This document shows positions 18,050 through 26,142 of a stretch of DNA of 64,000 nt, piece by piece. The stretch comes from UBA6623 sp965217195 (GTDB lineage Bacteria; Acidobacteriota; Terriglobia; Bryobacterales; UBA6623), in assembly GCA_965217195.1 (NCBI GenBank), contig CBDCHL010000005.1, forward strand, positions 930,001 to 994,000, in the 5' to 3' direction. The translations under genes and the position numbers were made by a program. Position 1 is the stretch's first letter, and the number at the start of each line of letters is the position of its first letter. The notes under the pieces are model-generated. The model saw only the letters and a list, made by a program, of their open reading frames with translations. It made no database searches and was not told the origin of the DNA.

Positions 18050-18955
18050 CTAAACCTTCTCGATCGCCTCGCCCGCAAACAGCACACCAAGCAGCAGCGT
18101 GCCGTTATACCCGGCATGAATAAAAGCCGCGGGCACCACCGACCCGGTTCTGGCCCGAAACACCGCGAATACCGAACCGACATAGAGCAACAACACCAAG
18201 TTCTGCCAGTGCCAGCCGTACTGCGGTCCGTGGATCACCGAGAATACGACGCTCGTGACGATGACCGCCGCCAATGCGCCGTGCATCCCCTCGATAGCCG
18301 AGAAGAAGAAACCGCGGAACAGTAACTCTTCCACCGCCGGCACTATCGTCGTTCCGAAAATCGCCACCAGCACCAGCGCCCCGGGATCGCGAAACAGCCT
18401 CTCGATCGGAGGTCGTTCGGTCGGCATGGGAATCACGGAGGCAATCCCCGCCACCGTACAAGCCAACAAGAAACCGATGCCGCAATACAGCACCCCTGAG
18501 CGCAGCGGCCGAACAAGCGGAATCCAACCCACCGACGGCCCGAATTCCATCCGATGTTTAACCGTAGCCAGTACGTAAACGAAAGCGACGACCAGGGCCC
18601 ACCAGATCATCTGCATGGTGATCAGCATGACGGCTTCGCCGGCCGGCTCCTGGAGGTCGAACTTCCAACCGAAAAGCATGTCCAGGCCGAAGAAAAAGGC
18701 GAAGCAAGCGATGATGGAAACGACCAACGCCGCGAGAGCGAAAGCCACAACATAGAAAAGATCTTTGTAGCCCCAACCCGGGCTCCACGGAGGCAGTACG
18801 GCTTCCTCCGGCGGTGCGATTTCCACCCCATCTACTTGAGTGCCCGCGCCCGGTACTACCGTCTCGACCGCGACCGCCGGCGGCTCCTCGATTACAGAGG
18901 ACGCAATTGGCTCGCCATCCACAGCCACATGATCATCGCGATCCGTTTCTTCCAT
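18050..18955 (-). CDS. CPBP-family intramembrane metalloprotease
   Basis: Polytopic membrane protein of 301 residues with the CAAX-protease/Abi (CPBP) motifs: the Glu pair in EELLFRGFF, the His in IHGPQYGW and the His in HAGYNG. About eight hydrophobic helices follow a charged N-terminal tail of some 65 residues rich in Val, Glu and Pro. Members cleave within membranes or act in bacteriocin immunity; the substrate is unknown. It is the last gene of the minus-strand run, but a gap of 438 bases separates it from the ArsC-like gene. Confidence 0.88.
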   Translation of the reverse strand: MEETDRDDHVAVDGEPIASSVIEEPPAVAVETVVPGAGTQVDGVEIAPPEEAVLPPWSPGWGYKDLFYVVAFALAALVVSIIACFAFFFGLDMLFGWKFDLQEPAGEAVMLITMQMIWWALVVAFVYVLATVKHRMEFGPSVGWIPLVRPLRSGVLYCGIGFLLACTVAGIASVIPMPTERPPIERLFRDPGALVLVAIFGTTIVPAVEELLFRGFFFSAIEGMHGALAAVIVTSVVFSVIHGPQYGWHWQNLVLLLYVGSVFAVFRARTGSVVPAAFIHAGYNGTLLLGVLFAGEAIEKV

Positions 18956-19393
18956 GAGTGTTTCTATCGTAACAGTCGTTTCCCACCGCCCTTGCCGCTT
19001 GACCGCTCCAGGTCGAAGACGGCCCAGGGCCGGCTGCCCCCCAATTACGTTTCAGGCGCCCTCTTGACTTTCCGCCGGACAATCTCTAATAGACCGTCTC
19101 CCGTCCTGCCGGCGGCACCTTTTAGTTAGGATGACCTGGTGAAAGCGCTCAATTCCGAACACCTAAGGCAGGCCGGATTCAGAATCGCGCTTCCGATCGC
19201 GCCCTCGGTTGGCGACATGCCTGAGTTTCGGGTCTTGGTGTTTCCGACAACGGCGCTGCTTCGGAGTTGAAATATCGTTCCGGCTACCCACTCACCGCGG
19301 GCGGCGAAGCAGTCGACGTGTTCAAGCACGGCCGACCTTAATTCGCTCGTCGCTCCGCTCGCCGTGAGTGGACGGTATTTCGATTATCTTCCG
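18956..19393. other. Intergenic stretch with no gene seen
   Basis: About 440 bases between the CPBP gene and the ArsC-like gene. The only frame, 19126-19329 minus, has no similarity I recognise and no ribosome binding site. The promoter of the CPBP gene is probably here. Confidence 0.4.
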
Positions 19394-19744
19394 TTAGCCT
19401 TTGCCGACCGGAGGGTTGCTCCATTCAGCGGCGTTGAAGCCCACATGAATTTTTCGGCCACGCTTGATCAGAGGACGTCGAATCAGGTTCGGGTTCGCCG
19501 ACATCAAACGTAGGGCTTCGTCTCGGGGCGGGGGATTCGTCTTCATCCCCATTTCGCGGTAGAGGGCGTTGCGGGTGTTCAAGAACAATCGGTAGTCGCG
19601 ACGACCGATCAACTGGTCGAGTTCTTCAACGCTTAGTCCCCGATTCAGATCGACGAACTGCAGCTCCGCGCCTTGGTCGAGCAAGAAACTTCTTGCTTTG
19701 CGGCAGGTGGTTCAACTGGGTTTTTGGTAGAAGATGAGTTTCAT
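19394..19744 (-). CDS. ArsC/Spx-family reductase-like protein, candidate selenoprotein (in-frame TGA at active site)
   Basis: Read through the TGA at 19712-19714, this is a 116-residue thioredoxin-fold protein of the ArsC/Spx/YffB family. It starts KLIFYQKPS-(TGA)-TTCRKA; relatives have Cys at the TGA position, the catalytic residue of arsenate reductases. The rest fits the family: NTRNALYRE, then NPNLIRRPLI and the C-terminal GFN. A stem-loop at 19681-19696 (GCAAGA / loop AGUU / UCUUGC on the mRNA) begins 15 nt after the TGA, with 21 nt between TGA and loop and a G at loop position 2, as in bacterial SECIS elements. It follows the 97-residue membrane protein by 28 bases, at the end of the ffh-rnhB run. 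Selenocysteine is inferred; a TGC-to-TGA nonsense change or sequencing error is the alternative. Confidence 0.75.
19681..19696 (-). promoter_or_regulatory. Candidate bacterial SECIS stem-loop
   Basis: On the mRNA, GCAAGA and UCUUGC form a perfect 6-bp stem closed by an AGUU loop (a seventh A-U pair is possible). The UGA lies 21 nt before the loop. This matches the general layout of known bSECIS elements: a short stem, a small apical loop with G in the first two positions, and 16-37 nt from UGA to loop. A chance hairpin cannot be excluded. Confidence 0.6.
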
Positions 19745-19772
19745 AGTGCTGTGCGGTAGCAATATTCTTTCG

Positions 19773-20066
19773 CTAAGCCCGTCGCAACCGCCACGCCTCG
19801 CCCAGGCCGATCCACAAATTGACCAACCCAACACCGGAGACGGCGCCGCGCAGATAGGTGCTGAGCCAGACACGGTTCAACTCCGGCGTGATGCTGAAGA
19901 AGTAGTTGATGTCCCAAAGTACGGTCCACGGCATCAGGAACAGAACGAAACCCACTTCCAGGCAAAAAAGCACGAAAAACAGTTGACTCAAAAAATGTCC
20001 GCGTCGGCGTGGCGCGGCAACCGCGGGGGCCGTTTCAGCAGGCTGGTGGGTGGGAAGAGCGTCCAT
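19773..20066 (-). CDS. Small membrane protein of unknown function
   Basis: A 97-residue protein with a Pro/Ala/Arg-rich cytoplasmic start and two hydrophobic segments (about 25-48 and 70-88). It begins 6 bases after the rnhB stop on the same strand and so sits in the translation-gene run. No recognisable family and no catalytic motif. Confidence 0.7.
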   Translation of the reverse strand: MDALPTHQPAETAPAVAAPRRRGHFLSQLFFVLFCLEVGFVLFLMPWTVLWDINYFFSITPELNRVWLSTYLRGAVSGVGLVNLWIGLGEAWRLRRA

Positions 20067-20072
20067 GACGGC

Positions 20073-20783
20073 CTAGCAGAATTCTCCCTCGGGGAACAAC
20101 GGCGGAGTCTCCAAGTGGGGTGTTGGCAATGTAAAAGGACAAAACCGGGCCGCGTCGCGCACGGGGCTGAAGCTGAAGCGGTGTAGGGGCGTGGGCCCGT
20201 GTTCTTTGAGCGCCCGCAAATGATCGGGGGTAGTATACCCCTTATTGGAGGCCAGATTATACCGGGGATAGACCTTATCCCAAGCCTTCATCCACCGGTC
20301 TCGCTCGACCTTGGCGAGGATGGAAGCCGCGGCGATCGAGAAGCATCGAGAATCGCCGCGAATCAGCGCCTTCTGTGGCGTGTCGAGCTCCAGCCGCAGG
20401 GCGTCCACGAGCAAAAAGTCGACCGCCACGCCGAGCGACTGCACAGCGGCGGCCATGGCGCGGCGGGAGGCTTGATAGATATTCCAGCGGTCGATCCCTG
20501 CGCTGTCCACGGCACCGAAGGCGAAAGCGCGGGCACGTTCGCGAATCCGCGCACTTAGAACCTCGCGACGTTTGGGATCGATTTGTTTGCTGTCCCGCAA
20601 TCCGCGGATCGGACGTTCCGGGTCGAGGATCACCGCCGCTGCGACGACCGGGCCGAACAGAGAGCCCCGTCCGACCTCATCGACACCTACGATGGATCGC
20701 AGGCCCTGACGACGTAAACGAGTTTCCCAACGTGAATTTGGGCGCGGCTTCAGTTTGCGCGCCGGCCGGTTACGAGTGGACAT
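20073..20783 (-). CDS. rnhB: Ribonuclease HII
   Basis: Removes ribonucleotides and RNA primers from DNA-RNA hybrids. The family start GVDEVGRGSLFGPVVAAAV carries the first two acidic residues, and the later VDAL and SIAAASILAKVERD blocks are present. At 236 residues it has a somewhat basic extra N-terminal tail of about 30 residues before the core. It is downstream of rplS in the conserved order rpsP-rimM-trmD-rplS-rnhB. Confidence 0.94.
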   Translation of the reverse strand: MSTRNRPARKLKPRPNSRWETRLRRQGLRSIVGVDEVGRGSLFGPVVAAAVILDPERPIRGLRDSKQIDPKRREVLSARIRERARAFAFGAVDSAGIDRWNIYQASRRAMAAAVQSLGVAVDFLLVDALRLELDTPQKALIRGDSRCFSIAAASILAKVERDRWMKAWDKVYPRYNLASNKGYTTPDHLRALKEHGPTPLHRFSFSPVRDAARFCPFTLPTPHLETPPLFPEGEFC

Positions 20784-20817
20784 ACAACGGATGAGGCGCT
20801 TCAGCGCTCACGCCGGG

Positions 20818-21171
20818 CTAAGTCCGTGCGCGCTCTTTAAGCCTCGCCGCCTTGCCGCGCAGCTCCCGGAGATAGTAAAGCTTCGCCCGCCGGACCTTTG
20901 CCTTCCGCACCGTCTTGATGCTTTCGATCACGGGTGAGTGAACCGGGAACACGCGCTCGACGCCGATACCGAAGCTGATCTTGCGAACAGTGATTGTGCC
21001 GCTGATGCCGGAGTTGTGCTTGGCAATCAAAACACCCTCGAAAGCCTGGAGACGTTCCTTGTCCCCTTCGCGAATCTTGACGTTGACGCGGACCGTATCG
21101 CCCGGCTCGAGTTCCGGCAGGTCGTCGCGTTTGTACTTGTCGTACACCCTCTGTAAAGGTTTCTGTATCAT
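20818..21171 (-). CDS. rplS: 50S ribosomal protein L19
   Basis: Structural protein at the 30S-50S interface. The full-length family sequence is present, with FEGVLIA, ITVRKISFGIGVERVFP and the basic C-terminal KAKVRRAKLYYLRELRGKAARL. A TTG four codons upstream is possible, but the ATG at 21171 has a GGAGA ribosome binding site at good distance and gives the usual MIQKPLQ-like start (117 residues). Confidence 0.96.
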   Translation of the reverse strand: MIQKPLQRVYDKYKRDDLPELEPGDTVRVNVKIREGDKERLQAFEGVLIAKHNSGISGTITVRKISFGIGVERVFPVHSPVIESIKTVRKAKVRRAKLYYLRELRGKAARLKERART

Positions 21172-21208
21172 CCAAATCTCCAAGTTCCGCGACGGCGATC
21201 GGGTGCTG

Positions 21209-21982
21209 CTATTGACCTGGCGCTTGGGCGGCTTTTCCCCGGGCCATTCGCAGCCAGTGGTTTTCTTCCTCGCTCAAGTCCGCCCCGGCCAATAACTCAG
21301 GCCGGTTTCTGCAGGTTTTCTCGAGAGCCGCCCTGCGACGCCAGCGCCGAATCTCTTCATGATGGCCGCTCAAAAGGACGTCAGGAGCCTCCCACTCACT
21401 GTAGCGGGCCGGGCGGGTGTAGTGGGGGAAATCCAGAATTCCCACCGTTCCCTCCCGCGTCGGCGCAAACGACTCGCGCTGCGACGAAGCTTCGTTTCCT
21501 AACGTGCCCGGTAACAGGCGGGTGACGCTATCGACCACAATTCCCGCCGCCCACTCTCCTCCGCTCACGACGAAGTTGCCGATTGACAGCTCCTCGTCGG
21601 CTAAATGCTCGGCGACGCGTTCGTCCACGCCCTCGTAGCGTCCGCAGATTAGAGTTACTTCGTCGTAGCTTGCCAATCGTGACGCCGCGGCTTGATCGAA
21701 CAGCCGGCCCTGCGCGGAAAGCAAAACCGTCCTTTTCTTCTTGCCGGTCGAATCGGATCGAATCGCCCGCAGCGCCTTATCGATAGGCTCAATCTTGAGT
21801 ACCATCCCTTCGTCGCCCCCGAACGGGCGATCGTCTACCGTGCGATGAACGTCCGAAGTGAAATCCCTCAGATCCAGCAATCGGATGTCGATCAGGCCCT
21901 GCCGGCGCGCCCGAGCTACCACCCCGTAATCCAACGGCCCTTGAAAGAACTCGCGGAAAATCGTGAGGACGTGGAAAACCAT
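21209..21982 (-). CDS. trmD: tRNA (guanine37-N1)-methyltransferase TrmD
   Basis: Knotted SAM methyltransferase that makes m1G37 next to the anticodon and prevents frameshifting. The family start (FHVLTIFREFF), RPFGGDEGMV, CGRYEGVDERV, the knot (SIGNFVVSGGE) and YTRPARYSEWEAPDVLLSGHH are all visible. At 257 residues it has normal length. It is one base downstream of rimM and upstream of rplS, the usual order. Confidence 0.96.
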   Translation of the reverse strand: MVFHVLTIFREFFQGPLDYGVVARARRQGLIDIRLLDLRDFTSDVHRTVDDRPFGGDEGMVLKIEPIDKALRAIRSDSTGKKKRTVLLSAQGRLFDQAAASRLASYDEVTLICGRYEGVDERVAEHLADEELSIGNFVVSGGEWAAGIVVDSVTRLLPGTLGNEASSQRESFAPTREGTVGILDFPHYTRPARYSEWEAPDVLLSGHHEEIRRWRRRAALEKTCRNRPELLAGADLSEEENHWLRMARGKAAQAPGQ

Positions 21983-21983
21983 T

Positions 21984-22562
21984 TCACGGATTCAAGCTTT
22001 CAAGACCGTCCGGCAGCCGCACGCGAATCGTCTTCTTCTGCGGTGCGATATCCACGCAGATATCTTTGACGAAAGGGATCAACACCTCCCGCCCTTCCGC
22101 ATCGACTTGCAACAGCAACGGCCCGCCAGGCTCCAGAACTTCCTCAACAGAGCCGATCAGGCGATCGTTGTCGGCATCGCGAACCTCGCAGCCGACTAAG
22201 TCCTCAAAGTAGTAGCTGTCGTCGGGCGCAGGGCCGAGCCGCTCACGCGGCATCTGTAGATCGACATTTCGCAGCGCTTCCGCGTCGCCGATCGAATCAA
22301 CGCCCCGCAACTTGAGAATCAATCTCCCCTGGTGAAGCCAAGCTCGTTCAACAGCCGTTTCGCGTCGGCGCTCCCTTGAATCGCGAAGAACAAGCGGGCT
22401 GCTCTGGAAGAAGCGCTCAGCGTCGGTCGCCCCTCGCCCGACTGCCGTCGGTGAGCAGAAGTCCTCACCGCTGAGATCCTCGGCGATCAGTTCTCCTCGA
22501 TTTCCTCGAGGCCGCAGCAGCCGCGCGACGGTTACGTAGCCGCTTTCTTCGCCCCCCTCCAC
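21984..22562 (-). CDS. rimM: Ribosome maturation factor RimM
   Basis: 16S rRNA processing factor that binds S19 and helps mature the 30S head. It has an N-terminal RimM domain (VARLLRPRGNRGEL) and a C-terminal PRC-barrel (YYFEDLVGCEV to VLIPFVKDI). 192 residues. Its ATG overlaps the last base of the khpA gene's stop, so translation is probably coupled. Confidence 0.93.
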   Translation of the reverse strand: MEGGEESGYVTVARLLRPRGNRGELIAEDLSGEDFCSPTAVGRGATDAERFFQSSPLVLRDSRERRRETAVERAWLHQGRLILKLRGVDSIGDAEALRNVDLQMPRERLGPAPDDSYYFEDLVGCEVRDADNDRLIGSVEEVLEPGGPLLLQVDAEGREVLIPFVKDICVDIAPQKKTIRVRLPDGLESLNP

Positions 22563-22813
22563 TACTCGAGAATTTCCAGCGTAAATCGCTTTTTCAACTT
22601 CATGCCGACCGCGCCCAACAGAGTTCGAATCGACTTCGCGGTGCGACCTTTCTTGCCGATCACCTTGCCAAGATCTCCGTCGGCAACGCTGAGTTCCAAT
22701 ACCTTGACTTGCTCGCCCTCCACAGCGTGAACGGAAACCTCGTCGGGCTTATCCACCAGCGCTTTCGCGATCAGCTCAACCAGTTGAACGATTTCGTCCG
22801 TTGAGTCGTCCAC
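22562..22813 (-). CDS. khpA: KH-domain RNA-binding protein KhpA
   Basis: An 83-residue single KH domain protein. The RNA-binding GxxG loop is GKKG within LGKVIGKKGRTAKSIR. In other bacteria KhpA pairs with KhpB and affects cell elongation and small-RNA binding. Its place between rpsP and rimM is the usual one. Confidence 0.93.
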   Translation of the reverse strand: MDDSTDEIVQLVELIAKALVDKPDEVSVHAVEGEQVKVLELSVADGDLGKVIGKKGRTAKSIRTLLGAVGMKLKKRFTLEILE

Positions 22814-23055
22814 GGGACACCTCCAGTCGTTAGAACGAACAGCCCTAACATCCGCTATCTCTCGAAATGATCAGCCTGGATTATGATTGCTGCGGTCGTC
22901 TGCCCCCTTGTCGAGTTTATGGTCAGTGATCTACCCGATTATATCAACAGCACGGGTGGATCCAGCCGTTGACCGAGCGTCCCGGGGGCGGTCGCTGGGG
23001 GGCGGTTCTTATAAGCAATGTCCGCGGCAGAGGGGCTGAGATTTTCTCCCGCTTC

Positions 23056-23652
23056 TTACGCTTCCGGCTTCGGCTCTTCTGCCGCGGCCTCCGCTTCGGC
23101 AGGGGGCTCGGACTCCGCCGAGCCGGAGTCGCTTGCGGGGGCTTCGGCATCGGGTTGCTGGGAGGCGGCGGCTTCGGCCTGCTCTTCGGCAGCGGCCGGT
23201 TCTTCCGCGGGGGGCTCAGTCGGCGCCTCCACCGCTTCCGGTTCGGGGGCCGGTTCGGTTGCTTGGGCCTCAGCAGCCGGTTCCTCGGCGGGAGCTTTGG
23301 CGGCCGGTGCTTCGGCAACCGCTGCTTCGGCAGCCGGCGCCTCGGCAGCCGGCGTGGTCTGCTCGGTTGGCACCGACGCTGCCGCTTCCACGGGCTTTTC
23401 TTCGACCACCGTCGGCTCCGGTGGCTCGTAGCGCATCAGGCGCGCGACCGTCTTCGAAGGCTGGGCGCCATGGCCCACCCAATAATCAATCCGCTCCCGC
23501 TTTAGAGAAAGCAGAATCGGGTCTTTCGTCGGATTGTAGTGTCCGACGATCTCCAGAGAGCTGCTGTTGCGAGCGCGGCTCTTCTCTATAACCACGACCC
23601 GATACGCGGGTTTCTTTTTCGCACCTACACGGGCTAGGCGAATAGCTAACAT
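23056..23652 (-). CDS. rpsP: 30S ribosomal protein S16 with a long acidic low-complexity tail
   Basis: The first 78 or so residues are a standard S16 (MLAIRLARVGAKKKPAYRVV, then VGHYNPTKDP and GAQPSKTVARLM). They are followed by about 120 residues made almost only of Ala, Glu, Pro with a few Gln, Ser, Thr and Val, and with no aromatic residue. S16 is normally 80-90 residues, so this tail more than doubles it. The ATG at 23652 has a perfect GGAGG; the frame upstream to 23745 has no S16 similarity. The tail is probably disordered and solvent-exposed; a role is unknown. Confidence 0.95.
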   Translation of the reverse strand: MLAIRLARVGAKKKPAYRVVVIEKSRARNSSSLEIVGHYNPTKDPILLSLKRERIDYWVGHGAQPSKTVARLMRYEPPEPTVVEEKPVEAAASVPTEQTTPAAEAPAAEAAVAEAPAAKAPAEEPAAEAQATEPAPEPEAVEAPTEPPAEEPAAAEEQAEAAASQQPDAEAPASDSGSAESEPPAEAEAAAEEPKPEA

Positions 23653-23751
23653 GAATCCTCCAATTGTAACTCGTTTCCGTCCGGCGACGAAAAAGGGGGG
23701 CCGCCGGCCAGCTGTACCTTTTTTCGCGTAATCGGACTTCACCACAGGCTG

Positions 23752-25104
23752 CTAGCGCATCAAGGCCTCCATACCCATTTGCGCCAGGCGCCGCTTGTTC
23801 TTTTTCCCTCCGCCGGTCAGCGACCGCATCATGCGGCGCATTTGCCGATACTGGCGCAGCAATTGGTTGACTTGCTGCACCGACGTTCCGCTCCCCTTAG
23901 CGATGCGCCGTCGCCGCCGACCGTTGATGACCTCGTGGTTGAGGCGTTCTTTGAAGGTCATCGAGCAGATGATTGCTTCGATGCGCGCCATTTCCTTTGG
24001 ATCGACGTCGACGTTTTGCAGCCCCTGCAGCGGGCCTACTTGAGGCAACATCCCGAGAACCGACTCCAGCGGACCGAGTTTCTTGAGTTGCTTTAGTTGT
24101 TGGCGAAAATCCTCGAGCGTGAAGTCGTTGTCGAGAACCTTTTGCTGCATCTCGATCGCTTGCTTTTGATCGATCTGCTCTTCGACTTTCTCGATGAGAG
24201 ACATCACGTCTCCCATCCCCAGAATCCGTGAGACGATGCGTTCGGGATAGAACTGTTCCAGCGCGCTCAAGTTTTCGCCGGTTCCGACGAACTTCACCGG
24301 GCGCTTCGTCACGTGCCGAATCGACAAGGCCGCGCCGCCGCGGGCGTCGCCGTCCATTTTTGTGAGGACGACGCCGGTAATGCTTAGCCGCTCGTGAAAC
24401 TCGGCAGCGGACTTTACGGCGTCCTGTCCGGTCATTGCATCGGCGACGAAGAGAATCTCCGACGGCTCGAACTCGGCGCGCAACTGCTCCAACTCGACCA
24501 TCAACTCATCGTCGATGTGCAGCCGCCCGGCCGTGTCGATCAAAACGATGTCCCGTCCGGTTTGGTTGGCCTCGCGGCGGGCCCCCTTGGCCAACTCGAG
24601 CGGAGTCGTCTCCTCGGGCTTACCCTCATAGATCGGTAAGTCGAGCTGTCCCGCGACCACGCGCAGCTGCTCGCGCGCGGCGGGCCGGTAGACGTCCACC
24701 GATACCATCAGCGGGCGGCGACCTTGTTTGGAGAGCCAACGAGCCAACTTGCCGGTCGAGGTCGTTTTTCCCGAGCCCTGCAGCCCGACAATCAAGAAGT
24801 GCGACGGCGGATCGTTCGAAAAGCGCAGCCGCGATTTCTTCCCGCCCAGGAGGCCGACCAGCTCATCCTTAACGATTTTGACGACTTGCTCCGTCGGCGA
24901 GAACGAGGTCAAGACCTCTTGCCCGAGCGCTTTTTGGCGGATGGCGGCAACGAGCTCTTTGACGACCTTGAAATTGACGTCCGCCTCAAGCAGAGCCATG
25001 CGAATCTGCTTGAGCGCGTCTTCGATGTTCTGCTCGGTGAGTTTACCCTCGCCGCGCAGGTCCTTGAAGACACGCTGAAGCTTGTCTGTTAAGTTCTCGA
25101 ACAT
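23752..25104 (-). CDS. ffh: Signal recognition particle protein Ffh
   Basis: SRP54 GTPase that binds 4.5S RNA and signal sequences for membrane targeting. The N domain is followed by the G domain (GLQGSGKTTSTGKLA P-loop, DTAGR, TKMDGDARGG) and the Met-rich M domain (about 295-430, with the RRRRIAKGSG RNA-binding stretch). 450 residues, ending in a Gly/Lys-rich tail. It is the first gene of the minus-strand translation cluster. Confidence 0.97.
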   Translation of the reverse strand: MFENLTDKLQRVFKDLRGEGKLTEQNIEDALKQIRMALLEADVNFKVVKELVAAIRQKALGQEVLTSFSPTEQVVKIVKDELVGLLGGKKSRLRFSNDPPSHFLIVGLQGSGKTTSTGKLARWLSKQGRRPLMVSVDVYRPAAREQLRVVAGQLDLPIYEGKPEETTPLELAKGARREANQTGRDIVLIDTAGRLHIDDELMVELEQLRAEFEPSEILFVADAMTGQDAVKSAAEFHERLSITGVVLTKMDGDARGGAALSIRHVTKRPVKFVGTGENLSALEQFYPERIVSRILGMGDVMSLIEKVEEQIDQKQAIEMQQKVLDNDFTLEDFRQQLKQLKKLGPLESVLGMLPQVGPLQGLQNVDVDPKEMARIEAIICSMTFKERLNHEVINGRRRRRIAKGSGTSVQQVNQLLRQYRQMRRMMRSLTGGGKKNKRRLAQMGMEALMR

Positions 25105-25342
25105 GGCTGGTCAGATGCCGACTCTTCGCAAAGGTATCTTTCGCCGGCTGCGGGATCGCCCAATCCGGATCACCGTTGGCCGGGTAGGGTCTGTCGCAAC
25201 TCTCTGCGCTACCTCGGGGTAAGGGAACGGGGAACCGACTGCCCCACCTGTAAATATTGTAGTGATCGCCCGAAAGAAGCGTCAAACGACGGACGTCGAT
25301 TGACCCTCGTGGCGGCGCTCCTGACCGCGTCGGATGCTCGCA

Positions 25343-25352
25343 CACATATGTG
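25343..25352. promoter_or_regulatory. Palindrome ahead of hicA, possible HicB operator
   Basis: CACATATGTG is a perfect 10-bp palindrome 14 bases before the preferred hicA GTG. HicB antitoxins with a DNA-binding domain usually repress their own operon at short palindromes, so this is a candidate operator. Inference only. Confidence 0.35.
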
Positions 25353-25365
25353 CGATACTGAGGAC

Positions 25366-25578
25366 GTGAGAGGCTCCGAGTTTCTCCGCAAGATCAGAAC
25401 GCTCGGAGTAGGGAAGAACGTCGACGTTCGGTTTGTTGCAAGCCACGGTAAAGGCAGCCACGGAACTCTCTACTACGGCCCAAGATTCACGACCCTGAAA
25501 GACCGTAACAAGGAGTTGAGCGCCGGGTTGGTTGCCGCGATGTGCAAGCAACTCGGCGTTGACAGGAACGAGTTATAA
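25366..25578 (+). CDS. hicA: HicA-like mRNA interferase toxin
   Basis: Small dsRBD-like toxin of type II HicAB systems that cleaves mRNA. The family start (GSEFLRKIRTLGV), the active-site His in HGKGSHG and the end CKQLGV are visible. The GTG at 25366 gives the usual 70-residue protein; an ATG at 25348 and an upstream GTG would add residues unlike the family. The antitoxin gene follows after 18 bases. Confidence 0.85.
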   Translation: MRGSEFLRKIRTLGVGKNVDVRFVASHGKGSHGTLYYGPRFTTLKDRNKELSAGLVAAMCKQLGVDRNEL

Positions 25579-25596
25579 CGCGGAGGTGTCTTGAAG

Positions 25597-26025
25597 ATGC
25601 AGCTCAGTTACCCCGCCGGCGTGCGACGCGAGACGAACGGCTCGTTCTACTTGGTGAGATTTCCCGACCTGCCCGAAGCTCTCACCGACGGTCGCAACCT
25701 CGAGGAAGCCCTGAAGGAAGCCGTCGATTGCCTGGGTGAGGCGTTGGCCGGCCGCATCGTTCGAGGTGACAATATCCCGGAACCGTCTGACTCGACGCGG
25801 ATCAAACGTAGAATTCCCGTCCCGTTAGACCTGGCTCCCAAAGTAGCCTTGTATATGGAGATGAGAAAACAGGGCGTATCAAAGTCGGCGCTAGCGCGAC
25901 GACTCGGCTGCCGAGAAACGGTCGTCCGTCGGCTACTTGATCCGAAGCACCACTCGAAGGCGGACCGCCTACAGACCGCGCTGAAGGCCCTGGGTGTGGA
26001 AGTCGTGGTTTCCATCGCGGCTTGA
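25597..26025 (+). CDS. hicB: HicB-like antitoxin with C-terminal helix-turn-helix
   Basis: Antitoxin of 142 residues. The N-terminal HicB fold (FYLVRFPDLPEALTDG, then a helix ending CLGEAL) binds HicA; the C-terminal part (about 80-140, VSKSALARRLGCRETVVRRLL) is a helix-turn-helix for autorepression. The ATG at 25597 has a GGAGG ten bases upstream; a TTG at 25591 is too close to it. Confidence 0.88.
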   Translation: MQLSYPAGVRRETNGSFYLVRFPDLPEALTDGRNLEEALKEAVDCLGEALAGRIVRGDNIPEPSDSTRIKRRIPVPLDLAPKVALYMEMRKQGVSKSALARRLGCRETVVRRLLDPKHHSKADRLQTALKALGVEVVVSIAA

Positions 26026-26142
26026 CTCTTCGGTCGCCCGCCCGCCCGGCCTAACAGCCTTAACGAACGTACGCCCACACAACTCACCAGCGCGCCAAGC
26101 GTACGGTGTGAGATGGACCTTAGTCGCACACGCCCCGAAAGA

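Noticed and set aside
23056..23300. CRISPR-like or tandem repeat array in the Ala/Glu-rich stretch
   Set aside because: It is the coding repeat of the rpsP tail with irregular units and no spacers.
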